In this document: positions 34,425 through 44,784 of the stretch, in pieces
Position numbering within the stretch: position 1 is the stretch's first letter
Layout: the number at the start of each line of letters is the position of its first letter
Assembly: GCF_010093595.1 (NCBI RefSeq)
Contig: NW_022985461.1
Span: 1-64,000, forward strand
Reading direction: 5' to 3'
DNA length: 64,000 bases
DNA from: Mytilinidion resinicola
Taxonomy: Eukaryota > Ascomycota > Dothideomycetes > Mytilinidiales > Mytilinidiaceae
Program-made: the position numbers and the translations under genes
The notes under the pieces: generated by a model
What the model was told of the DNA's origin: nothing
Databases searched by the model: none
What the model saw: the letters and a program-made list of their open reading frames with translations, nothing else

Positions 34425-34891
34425 AATGAAAGCTGAAACGCGAAGGAGTCAGAACAAAAGAAAGGCTGTCTGATTTGCTGGGCTTCTACTCCGAGCCAGC
34501 CAGCGAAAGTAACCTTGACGCTGCAGTCATGTGCACCGAGAGACGAGAATAGAAAGTTGGGAGATTTCGAGATAGACCATGAGAAACAAAGGTGCGAGAT
34601 GAAATAGGAGAACAATAGCGAAATATTAACATGTAGATAGATGTTGCAGTGATGTTGCCTAGAGGATCATGCCGTGAGGGAGACTCAGCCTCGAAGAGGG
34701 AGGTTGGCGGCTTGGCATCGGGCCGGGGAAACCTGCTCCGACGTGAAGGAAAACGCGTCGGATAATTTTGGTGGTGACATAGCTTGGTTGTTCCCCCACT
34801 TCGCCCTCACTGATCCAGATACTGCCTTTAAAAGACAGAGTCATATCAGAAGACCAGGTTTCAAGCTCGTATACCGTGGGCGTCTTCCAGA
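34425..34891. promoter_or_regulatory. Shared upstream region of the F-box-like gene and CCT7
   Basis: The gap lies between two divergent starts and presumably holds both promoters. I see no clear TATA box or named operator. The small frames here are shadows. Confidence 0.4.
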
Positions 34892-36792
34892 ATGTCGTTC
34901 GGAGGCCAAACACCCACTATTATAGTGTTGAAGGAAGGTTAGTTTTCACTCTGCGCTGCCTAGAACAAAACATCACCCGATGCTAACTGCTCTACAGGGA
35001 CCGACCAGGCCCAAGGGAGGGGACAAATAATATCGAATATTAATGCTTGCCTTGCTGTGCAGGAAACAATCAAAAGCACGCTGGGACCATATGGCGGGGA
35101 TCTACTTCTAGTTGATGAGAATGGCAAGCAGACTATTACGAATGATGGCGCCACGGTTATGAAGGCAAGCACTGCGACCTTCGTTGTTTATGTACCTAAG
35201 TTCTAATTCAGTCTGCAGCTTCTGGACATCGTCCACCCGGCCGCTCGAATCCTCACAGACATCGCCCGTTCTCAAGATGCAGAAGTTGGTGACGGCACGA
35301 CATCGGTTGTGGTATTGGCCGGAGAGATCCTTAAGGAGATAAAAGAGTTTGTCGAGCAGGGTGTCAGCAGCCAGACAATCATCAAGGGCTTAAGACGAGC
35401 TTCGCACATGGCTGTCAACAAAATCAAGGAGATTGCTGTGGACACAGCGGAGTCCAACCAGAGAGAGACCCTTCAAAAGCTTGCTGCGACGGCTATGAGC
35501 AGCAAGCTGATCAACAGGAATTCCGGCTTCTTCACGAAAAGTAAACCACTCTACCTGTCTCCATAAGCTGATCAGATTGCTAACGTCTGCGCGCCAAAAA
35601 CAGTGGTGGTAGACGCTGTACTGTCTCTTGACCAAGACGACCTGAACGAGAAACTCATCGGTATCAAGAAGATTACCGGCGGTGCGCTACAGGACTCGCT
35701 GTTCGTGAACGGTGTAGCTTTCAAGAAGACCTTCTCCTATGCCGGATTCGAGCAGCAACCGAAGTCTTTCAAGGACCCGAAGATCGTATGTCTCAACGTG
35801 GAGCTAGAGCTTAAGAGTGAGAAGGACAATGCGGAAGTCAGGGTGGAACAAGTTTCAGAATACCAGGCTATCGTGGATGCAGAGTGGCAGATCATCTTTA
35901 ACAAGATGGAGGCTCTGTACAAGACTGGTGCAAAGGTCGTCCTCAGCAAACTGCCAATCGGCGATCTCGCCACGCAATACTTTGCCGATCGGGATGTGTT
36001 CTGCGCCGGACGTGTCGCATCCGATGATCTGGAGCGGGTTTGCCAAGCAACAGGAGCCAGCATTCAATCAACTTGCTCAGATATCCAGGCCAAACACCTC
36101 GGTACCTGCGAGCGTTTTGAGGAGCGCCAAATTGGTGGTGAGCGCTTCAACTTCTTTGAGGGATGCCCTGCCGCAAAGACCTGTACGCTAGTGCTGCGCG
36201 GCGGCGCAGAGCAGTTCATTGCAGAGGTTGAGCGAAGTCTGCACGACGCCATCATGATCGTCAAGCGTGCGATCAAGAACAAGAACATTGTCGCTGGTGG
36301 TGGTGCCTGTGAGATGGAGATCTCTTTCTACCTACATCAGTTCGCGAACGTCAACATCCCACACAAGCAGCAGGCTATCATCAAAGCATTTGCGAAAGCG
36401 CTTGAGGTGATCCCGCGACAGCTATGCGACAACGCAGGATTTGATGCCACGGATATCCTCAACAAGCTCCGGTTCGCACACAAGCAACACAACACGTGGG
36501 CCGGTGTTGACTTTGTCCACGAGGGCGTTGCCAACAACATGGAGAAATTTGTCTGGGAACCTAGTCTGGTGAAGGTTAATGCCATCCAGGCAGCGACTGA
36601 AGCGGCTTGCCTGATCTTGAGCGTGGATGAGACGATAAGTCCGTAAAACATACTCCCACCTATAATTCTCGTGCTAACTCAGTCTTAGAGAACCAAGAGT
36701 CACAACAACCGCAAGCGCCACAGAGAGGTCTTCCGCCCGGGGCGGCGCAGCGAGCTCTGAGAGGTCGTGGGCGTGGCATGCCCCGGAGGTAA
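34892..36792 (+). CDS. CCT7: T-complex protein 1 subunit eta, cytosolic chaperonin CCT
   Basis: Five exons (34892-34937, 34998-35164, 35219-35540, 35604-36638, 36689-36792) give 557 codons plus stop, the expected length for CCT eta. The protein starts [15 protein letters not shown]. It carries the group II chaperonin nucleotide-site motifs NDGAT and [13 protein letters not shown], the eta-typical [11 protein letters not shown] and [18 protein letters not shown]-like ATP-domain sequence, and a C-terminal [10 protein letters not shown] tail. It is one of eight subunits of the CCT/TRiC ring that folds actin and tubulin in the cytosol. The intron 35165-35218 begins GCAAGC (GC-AG type); splicing there is fixed by the conserved [17 protein letters not shown]. 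No damage is seen. Confidence 0.97.
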
Positions 36793-37317
36793 ATTTCCAA
36801 CCGACGGCGACGGATCGGCTGGGGTGGAGAAAAGCATGCTGTATAGCACGTTGTAGATATACCAAGTACACATCATGCACTGGTCGTATACTCTGCATGG
36901 GTCTTGGTAACCTAGAACTCATCCGGGAGGGCGACAAGCGCACACCGCCCGTATGTAATAGTCTGTGCGCCGCTCATCGGTTGTGATGATCGAGATAACC
37001 TATAGATCTGCAACTAGCAAGTCTTGAAATAAAAAACTTCTGAATTGAGCCTGCTCATGTATGGATAGACTTATCGCGATAGATTGCTTTACGGCCATGA
37101 CACCTCGTCGATACCCGAAACAAGAGAGATAAGCAGTCTGACTGCTTTGATTGAAGCCGAGAGGAAGTGCGGGAAAAGCGTGGCCTATACGTGCACGTGA
37201 TGTGGTGTCTTTTTCGAGCGATTTGATACCAAAAATACGCGAGGCCGCTATGTAATATTCCGACGTCCTAACCGCAGCTCTGGAGATGCTTTGCAAGCTC
37301 ATGAACCCCTCTACCTC
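36793..37317. other. Intergenic, CCT7 to the 763-aa gene
   Basis: It contains the CCT7 3' region and the upstream region of the next plus-strand gene. No further feature was seen. The minus-strand frame 37000-37461 is treated as a shadow. Confidence 0.4.
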
Positions 37318-39672
37318 ATGTCCCCGCCTGCCATTGCCTGCCGTCGAGCAGTGCACCGCATTCGCCCTCCTTTGGTCGACAGTGTTTGGATCAGTGACGA
37401 GCTCCTCGCCGACGTCTACCACCGCTTTCTTCAGGCGTCCTTCTCGAGCCAGCGACGCCATGGCAGCAATGTCCCGGGGCCATTGGAAGCTAGGAAAAGG
37501 GCTTCCAAACGCCGTATGATGGATCTCGCGGCAGCTGGAGGGGGAGGTGCATTTCCCAACCCGGCCATGCTCTTTGGACCTTCATCGACTGGACCTTCAT
37601 TGACCGGCCCTTCGTCGTGGAAATATCAACCTCCTTCGAAGAGCTCGCGTACAAAACCGGGGAGTTCTGGTATGTCATGCATCAGCGTTGGGGCCTTTAG
37701 TTAAACTCGTTTACTTACGTCTACCCTTGCAGAGCTACCTATCTTGTCTCAATGGCTGCTAGATCTCTCGGCACCTGCTCCCCCTCGACCCAAACAATTA
37801 GACAATTTGGAGCAGCTTGAAGCAGAGCCGGTCCAAGATGAACCGTCCTTTGATGATCGCCTACTGTCTTTCAAGAGCCTAGTGAACAGCAGGACGGACC
37901 AAAAAATTATACGAAATCTATTCCTAGAATACTGCCCTCCTGGAGGCGAGTCCAAAAAATTCAGCCAGCTCGCATTCAAGCACATGGTGGATATTGAGTG
38001 TCCATTCGACCAGATCCTCCTATTACTACCCGAGCCCTCTATAAACGCAGCCGGGACAGGCAATGTCGAGCGTTTGCTCCGATTGTTGAACGACACTCCA
38101 ATGGAGTTGACGAATACCTCGATTGTGAGGCTGAAGCAACGCTACAATTACTTTTTTTGGACTATCTGTAAACTCAACGCACCCGGCAGCCAACGAAACA
38201 TGACCGACGGGGAGATATTAACCGTTGTTCACACACTCAAGTCTGCCAACCCTACAGTCCTCCAGGACCTCGAACGCGCTCATCTTTACAACGATTTGTG
38301 GCAATCCTGTTTTACTCGCGCGAACATAGTCTCTCCAAAGTCGTTCGATGCTGAGCTATTCCAGCAAATCACCAGGACCTTCAAGTGCCACTACGGACCG
38401 GTGCCCCTGCGGTGGATGAAATCCAAGCAGGAGCCTCTTGTGGAGGATCTAGTAGGCTTACTTCGTTGGAACTTAAAAAAAGCAAACAGGAAAAAGAATA
38501 ATGTGCTCCTCGCCTTTAACACGATCCCAATATCACTTCTGCCGAGCCTATTCAGGGCAGTCACTGCGTCCGTTGCTCGCCAGCCCGAGCCCCACCAGCG
38601 AGCTTCAGAGCTCGATTCGTGGCTACAGCTTGTAGACGCCTTCTCGAAAACTCAATTGCCTGAAAATGCACGTCGGAAGATAATAGACATGGTCTACAGA
38701 GAACTCGCCGCCCAGAACGTGGGGCCAGTAAACGTTTTAAGCTATGTTGCTAAATTTAATCTCAAGAGAACAATCCACTCTTTGATTGCGGGCTGGGCCC
38801 CAGACGTAGGTCTCCGGACGAAGCTTATGACCTGTGCGAACAGTTTTCTCAAGTCGCGAACGACATCCGATCGCAAACGTCTCGGCGGAGCTCTGGTCGA
38901 GCTTCTTGTCGAGATGGAAAGTCTAGAAGAACCCATTTCCGCTGCTGTAGATGAGTCCGTCGAGCTTGTATATCGTCAACCAGGCGGCGGAGCCAAGGCT
39001 GTAGTAGACTTCCTCACGGAGCTGGCTCTGCGAACTAGCACACAATTCAATCCCCAAATTCTCTACCGAATTGTCCTCGAGACAATGTACACCGACAGCG
39101 CTCACGCCTACAAACTCTGCGAGATTGTCTCAAGCCTCGACTTGCGTTTTAACCCCAATTTCCCGGTCCACCACATCCTCGGTGGCCTCCGCTCGATGAT
39201 GGATATGTCCCGCATTGTGCTCAATGCCCGGCGTCGCGACCATCTTCCGACGCCGTACCGTAATCAGCCACTCGTGGATCTTTACCAGATCCGCGTTGAG
39301 CTCATCCATCAGATTGCGTACCAGTACTCCCTCGACGAAAGCTTCACCCATAAGTCATCTGGCCGCGCGCTTTACTACCTCTGGAAGTATTTGAGAGTCC
39401 ATAGCCTTCCCATCGGACCACTGATGACCAAGGCTCTTGTCAATGTGTTCGTCACACGCCCATTGCTGGATCGCCGGTGGGTCAGCACACGCCGTTTTAC
39501 AATCGTCCGGGACGCGGTCGCGAGGGTCGAGGGCAAGGAGACGGCAGCAAAGCTACACGAGACTTTCTGGTATTGGAGGGGAGAGCTTATCCGTGACGCT
39601 AAAAGGCGGCATCTCATAGCTGGAGGTGAGGCAAGGGCAAGCGTTGCGGTAGTGAGGAGGCTGGGGCTTTGA
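37318..39672 (+). CDS. Fungal protein of unknown function, 763 aa
   Basis: Two exons (37318-37669 and 37733-39672) join in frame to 763 codons plus stop. An N-terminal segment CRRAVHRIRPPLVDSVWISD precedes a basic HGSNVPGPLEARKRASKRRM block and a Pro/Ser-rich linker. The rest is rich in helices (many LLxLL and RxxxxLVxLLxW stretches) and could form an alpha-solenoid. I recall similar hypothetical proteins in other fungi, but no function or named domain. No signal peptide or membrane span was seen. The start is the first ATG in the frame; the Arg-rich N-terminus leaves mitochondrial import possible. Confidence 0.75.
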
Positions 39673-39849
39673 GCGTACAGAGCCGTGGAACGTAAAGACG
39701 TAAGCGCTCCTAATAAGGCGGCAGCAGGTGGTGGATGATTTGTATAGTGTATTCATGTATATACCGGCTATATCTGCCGTAGCTACCCAGGATATAGGGT
39801 TATAAACAACACCATATATCACGAGTGTCATACGAATAACGATCGTGCT

Positions 39850-40805
39850 AGGTGATGTGAAGGTTCGGAGGGCGTGAATCGGACCTGTGTTCTTTCGTCT
39901 TTTGTGCTCCTTGATAGCGGTTTGGAATGCTCCTTGCCTATACGAAGTTCTAAGATTGTGATGTAAATGTTTGGAGGTTATTAATCGGACCTATGTTCAT
40001 GTGTATGTTGTATTGAGCACGGCGCATATTGCGTTCGTTACGGTAGAGCGCTGGAGAGTTAGATATGACTTTGAGGGGCTTCACGGTGCTGCAAGTCTGG
40101 AGGGCAATGATGTAAAGGTTTATACACCGTGAACTAGGCCTGTGTAAGTGTTCGTGTTAGGGGGCGGGATAGGTAGGACTTTAGGGGACTTCATAGTGTT
40201 GTAAGATTTTGGATCCTAGGTGTAAAGATCCGGACACTGTAAATTAGACCTTCGTTTAAGCACCAGGAAGCTTGCAAATCGGATTGTGTGAGATATCGCG
40301 CTGGGGGTATGGATAGCATGTTGGGGCACCCTTAGTGGGTATAAGAATTTTAGAACCATAATATAAAGATCTGGACACTGTGAATTAGACTTGTGTTCGT
40401 TCACTATGCACATCTCAAATCGCACCATATAAGCTGTTACGCTGGGGGTGTAGACAATACGTTGGAGGACCCCAGGACATTTAAGGATTTTAGAACCGTG
40501 ATTTCGAGTTCCAGACGTCGTGACTTAGACCTATGCTCTTGCACCAGATACCTCTTAAATCGCATTGTGAGCTATCGCGCTGGGGGTGTGTGTAGCACAT
40601 CGAAGGCCTTCAGGAGTTTTTCAAAAAAGCACGGGCGAATATCATTTCTTGGAGCGTGTGAATTGTACCTGTATTCATTCAATACTCACATCTCAAATCG
40701 CATCGTGTGAGATATCACTTTGGGGGTTGTACGCAGCCCACTTCAGGACCTTCTCAAAATTTCACGAACGAATGCCATTTCTAGAAGCGTGTGAATTAGA
40801 ACCTA
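39850..40805. repeat. Degenerate ~135-bp tandem repeat, about eight units
   Basis: A landmark gtgaattagacctgtgttc recurs near 39875, 39980, 40128, 40240, 40379, 40520, 40658 and 40789. Each is followed by a ctcaaatcgcat..gtgagatatcgcgctggggg block and a ttttagaaccgtg or tctcaaaatttcacg block. Spacing is about 100-150 bp, mostly 132-141 bp. The frames at 40216-40870 are by-products. Related units lie in the opposite orientation at 44090-44455. Confidence 0.75.
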
Positions 40806-40884
40806 GCCATCTATTTTTTTGCACCTTCTATGAAGTGTTTGTAGCCCCCTGGGGATATTCGAAGTTGTAGTGGAGAGAAGAAGT

Positions 40885-42019
40885 TTAGTTCACACCAGCG
40901 AGTCCCCAAATCTGTATAGCCACGACCTTGCCGCCTTCCGTGAACGTTCCATTCACCGGTGCGATGACTCCTCCGCAAGTGGTACCGTAGAGGGGGCCGT
41001 CTGTTCTGCTCCTCCATGCAAGAGCAGTGATGCCCGCTAGTGCCGATGAGTTCTTAGAACCAATGGTCCACACCACCTTATTGTCCTTGCCGATCACGGT
41101 CACCGTGTTTGTTGGGTTGCCTGCGGCCCATATGTTCCCGGCATAGTCGACAGCGAAGTTGTCGACGGTGAGCTTGGCTGCGAGTTGGTTGAAGACGCTG
41201 CGTGTGGCGCCAGAGGCGCGATCGATAGCCACGTTGGTCAGCGTCTGCTTCGCAGTGTCGGCATAGTAGGCGTACCAGATGTCGGAATCCCATCGTAGGC
41301 GACCTTCATGCCGTTGAGGCCGACTGGTAGTCCTGCAGCGGGGAGCGGCTTCATCGTGTCGTCGCACAGGAAGCGACCATACTCTTTTGTGTTCACATTG
41401 AGCTTCCAGATGCAACCTGCGGTGCTATCTGAGATCAGCATATTGCCGAGGATGTCCAGGTTCGTGATGTCGCTCAGGACGCCAGCTTCGGGGATATCGG
41501 CGATCTTTTCCACATGAACGTCGTTCTTTTCAGAGGTGAGGTCGACGAGCCAGACGCTGCTGCTCGAGGGTATGGCGGTGAAGGTCATAAGGGAGAAGTT
41601 GACAGCAGTGACAGCATAGCGGTCGTGATCACTAGAGTTAGCGTTGACTCCTGCGATACCCATGAGGCCCGTGGCGCCGGGGAAGCGGTAGATCAGACGA
41701 GCGTTGCCGCTCGGGTGGAGGGGAGTGCTATTGATCGGGTCAAAGACGGGATCAATCTGCCATAGCTCTGGTACATCGAGACGAGTGACAAGGAGAGCGC
41801 CCTATTTGTAGATATTTAGTGTTACACTCCAAATTCGAGATCTTCCATGAAGCCTTCTCTTACATTCTGCCGGACCGCGAGATTCTCTACCCAAGCACCT
41901 TTAGGAAACTGATGAAGAGTCTGGATGTTCGGATTGAGGGGATCTGGAGAGCCAGAGACGGGCAAGCTATGAGCACCAGAGATGCAGAGCGCGCCTATCA
42001 GTGCACAAAAGAGCTTCAT
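40885..42019 (-). pseudogene. Secreted six-bladed beta-propeller (SMP-30/gluconolactonase-like) protein, frameshifted
   Basis: Exon 1 (42019-41864) encodes a signal peptide (MKLFCALIGALCISGAHSLP) and the family start HQFPKGAWVENLAVRQNG. Exon 2 (41801-40885) continues GALLVTRLDVPELWQIDP, ATGLMGIAGV and GLNGMKVAYDG. Close to 41285-41300 the reading frame must then shift by one base to continue DSDIWYAYYADTAKQ...AIQIWGLAGVN to the stop at 40885. Total about 357 aa. Such proteins are secreted fungal propellers of the calcium-dependent phosphotriesterase superfamily, with unknown substrate here. The shift may be a real mutation or a base error in the assembly. I found no intron that explains it. 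Confidence 0.7.
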
Positions 42020-42444
42020 TGTGCGGAAGGTTGGAGCCTGTAGATTATGATAAGTAGAGGCGGTGGTGTTTTGGTAACGAAGGAAGAAGTTGGTGGTGAA
42101 GAAGCACGGGGGAGAAATGAGGAAGTATTTATAAGCCAGTGATGATAGAGGCACAGTGCTGGTTTTGGACGCTGATGACAGAGGGAGAGTGCTCGGAGTC
42201 TCTCACTGCAGAACAGTAGCAAGTGATTGATTATGCCCTTGGTTGTTCAGAAAATCTTCCTTCGCAACTACCATTTATCAAGAAGCGACTGTCGCATGAA
42301 ACGGTGACTCATTAGAAAGAATTCTATAACTATTCGGGGAAATGAGGTAAAATTACATGTTTGATGGACGCGTGAAGTGTAACGTCACTTCGGCCCACAG
42401 TTGATCCAAGACAGCTTGTAAAGTTGCGTAGGGTCGATGCTCAT
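42020..42444. other. Spacer between the propeller gene and the esterase gene
   Basis: It contains the upstream region of the propeller gene and the 3' region of the esterase gene. Nothing else was seen. Confidence 0.4.
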
Positions 42445-43899
42445 TCATAACATCGGAAGAGCCTTTCCTTCACGCTCCTTGCCAGTGATTCTCCTCTTCT
42501 GCGCCGCTCTCATTATGTCTAACGCCTCTTGGTCACTGATATCAACCAGGTTTTCCACATCGACATGTTTTTTCGCCAAGGTCTTTGCGGATATGAAATA
42601 TCCTTCGATATTGATGCTGCCCGGACTCTGCATAACGCGCTTACAGAAGTCGGTATAATCGGTGAAGCACATCCTACTGCCCTCAAGACCTTCCAATACC
42701 ATGGCGAAGCAATGTGGCATTGCCTCGAAGCGATCCCAAACGACCTTGACGCCCTGTCTTGCAAGTCGTTGCGCAAACACTGAAGCTTCGTCCGCGAGAG
42801 TCTCATCCCCTGAGACTACGAATATAGGAGGGGAATTTTCCCAGGACATTGCTGCTAGAGGAGAAACCAATGGATGACACAGTGCGCTGCCCTCACAAAA
42901 TAAGTCTACCCTAGGAGGATCGGTGGGCCAAACAAAGTCTGGAGGAAATGTGCTCTTCTCTGTGATACTGGGCGGCGGGAGATAATCGTATATAACGTTC
43001 CCTTCGATCGATGGTAGCGAGCGGGTAACGTCCAGCCAAGGCGAGAAGAGTGCTACGCCAGCGGGCAGGGGAATCGTGCAGATCTTGTTGTTCCAAGAAA
43101 CAGACGGCAGCTCATTAGGAGCACAGCTTCGGTGCAGTTGAAGCAAGAACTGAAGCAGAGCTGTAGACAGATTTCCACCAGCGGAATCGCCACCGAACAC
43201 TATTTTTTCTGGTGGGACTCCAGCATGGTAGGCGTCGTCTGGAGGGTAAAGAAGAGACATATATGCCACCAGAGCATCCAGAAGCTGAGCTGGAAAGGCG
43301 GCTTGAGGTGCTAAACGGTATCGTACGGAGTATACTCGACCGCCGGTCATTCTGGCTATCTTGCTAGTCACAGGACGATGTGTCGAGGGATCCATGAGAA
43401 AATAGGCACCGCCATGGAAATACAGCACAGTCAAGTCGCTTGTGACTTCTTTCATGAGATTCTCGTATTTCTGCTCTTCTGATATTGATGGCTCGGGCGC
43501 ATCCTTTGCTACGTTTGCGCGGTATCCGGTCCACTCGGCTTCTACTGGAAGCAGCGGCGGTTGCGTATATTTCTCATCGCCTTGTTTCATTTGGTCGATC
43601 GTCTTGAAAAGTAGTTGGCGTAAGTCGTCCTCAAGTGGCACAGGCGCAGTGACCCGACTGATCCACATGTCTCCTTTGACTCCCGGATCTTTACACGATT
43701 GATACTGTTGCTTGGATATGCTGGAAGGCTTTCCGGGATTTGCTATCAATTGGCGGAGGATGTTGATAACAAGCTCGGTCCGTAAACTCCATTTCGAAGA
43801 AGTAGGAGACAGCCATAATGAATGCAGCAGTGCTGTCTTGAACATGAAGGGAATATTAGGGGTGAGGACCTTGAGCAGTGCAGACGGGGAGGAGTCCAT
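42445..43899 (-). CDS. Alpha/beta hydrolase, hormone-sensitive-lipase (HSL) type esterase
   Basis: A single exon of 484 codons plus stop. HGGAYF at residue 162 is the HSL oxyanion-hole motif. GGDSAGGNLS places the nucleophile at Ser239. SGDETLADE gives Asp365 and MPHCFAM gives His396, a complete triad. A hydrolase acting on carboxylic esters is expected; the substrate is unknown. The ATG at 43899 is preferred, since the open frame upstream has only a TTG at 43974 and the family core lies far downstream. It is co-oriented with the propeller gene, and the two lie between inverted copies of one repeat family. Confidence 0.85.
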   Translation of the reverse strand: MDSSPSALLKVLTPNIPFMFKTALLHSLWLSPTSSKWSLRTELVINILRQLIANPGKPSSISKQQYQSCKDPGVKGDMWISRVTAPVPLEDDLRQLLFKTIDQMKQGDEKYTQPPLLPVEAEWTGYRANVAKDAPEPSISEEQKYENLMKEVTSDLTVLYFHGGAYFLMDPSTHRPVTSKIARMTGGRVYSVRYRLAPQAAFPAQLLDALVAYMSLLYPPDDAYHAGVPPEKIVFGGDSAGGNLSTALLQFLLQLHRSCAPNELPSVSWNNKICTIPLPAGVALFSPWLDVTRSLPSIEGNVIYDYLPPPSITEKSTFPPDFVWPTDPPRVDLFCEGSALCHPLVSPLAAMSWENSPPIFVVSGDETLADEASVFAQRLARQGVKVVWDRFEAMPHCFAMVLEGLEGSRMCFTDYTDFCKRVMQSPGSINIEGYFISAKTLAKKHVDVENLVDISDQEALDIMRAAQKRRITGKEREGKALPML

Positions 43900-43999
43900 G
43901 GCGGCGGCTGAAATGCAACAAAGGCACAAAATGCGAAGACAATACGAGAGAGTTAGTAGGGAATAGGACTTCAACAGAAGCAGGAAAGCATTTTCGTGG

Positions 44000-44455
44000 T
44001 GACATTCGAAGGGCGGACGTCACTTCGCCTCGGTACTTCGCCTGTGCCAGTTCTTAGCTCCCGCCACCGGGCTCTCGTGGATACGTCAGTCCATCAGGCC
44101 TTACACGGTCCAAGAAATGACATTCGCTCGTGAGATTTTGAGAAGGTCGTGAAGCCCTTCGATGTGCTGAATACGCGTCCAAAGCGATAGCTCACATAAG
44201 GCGATTTGAAACGCACCTAGTGCATAAACGTAGCTCTGATTCACAACGTCTGGAACTTGGCATCACAGGTTCAAAAGATCGCATAGGCAAGAAGCACTCC
44301 AGACCGCTATCACGCTGCGCAAAAGACGAAAGAACACAGGTCCAATTCACGACCTCTAAACCTTTACATCACAATTTCAAAATCTCGCATAGGCAAGAAG
44401 CACCATACGCCACTATCAAGGTGTGCAAAACAGAAGTTCATAATTCGTGATTCGT
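44000..44455. repeat. Inverted copies of the ~135-bp repeat
   Basis: The reverse complement of 44105-44215 matches the array unit at 40680-40790 (caaatcg..gtgag.tatc..tttggg, then cttc.ggaccttctcaaaat.tcacg..cgaatg.catttct). The reverse complement of 44240-44370 matches 39853-39960 (ggacctgtgttctttcgtctttt). About three units are present. Confidence 0.7.
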
Positions 44456-44519
44456 GACTCGTTACAAAAGGCTCCAAAGGCAACCGCTCCGAGGCCCCCT
44501 TGGGGTGCTCTCTTTTTTC

Positions 44520-44784
44520 CCAAAACGCCATGCTAAACGCTCACAAAGTGTCCACCTAATGCTCAAAAGAAACGCCAAAAGTAACCACCCAGTGGCCCTA
44601 AGAAGTGCCCAAAGCGCCCACGCAATGCCAAAAGAAGTAACCAAAACGCCCACGCAATGCCCAAAAGAAAAGCCAAAAGTCCCTACCCAGTGTGCCTAAG
44701 AAGTACCCAAACTGCCCACCCGTTGTGCGAAAAAAAGAAAACCAAAAGTACCCACCTATTGCGCCGAAGAAGAAGAAAAAGCAC
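44520..44784. repeat. Minisatellite, 32-36 bp unit, about eight imperfect copies
   Basis: The unit is of the type gcccaccCAnTGnnCnnAAGAAgnacccaaa. Successive copies begin near 44555, 44587, 44617, 44649, 44682, 44715 and 44749. It directly follows the inverted repeat array and reaches the stop codon of the next gene. Confidence 0.7.

Noticed and set aside
37000..37461. 153-codon minus-strand frame
   Set aside because: It overlaps exon 1 of the well-supported 763-aa gene and has no family resemblance.
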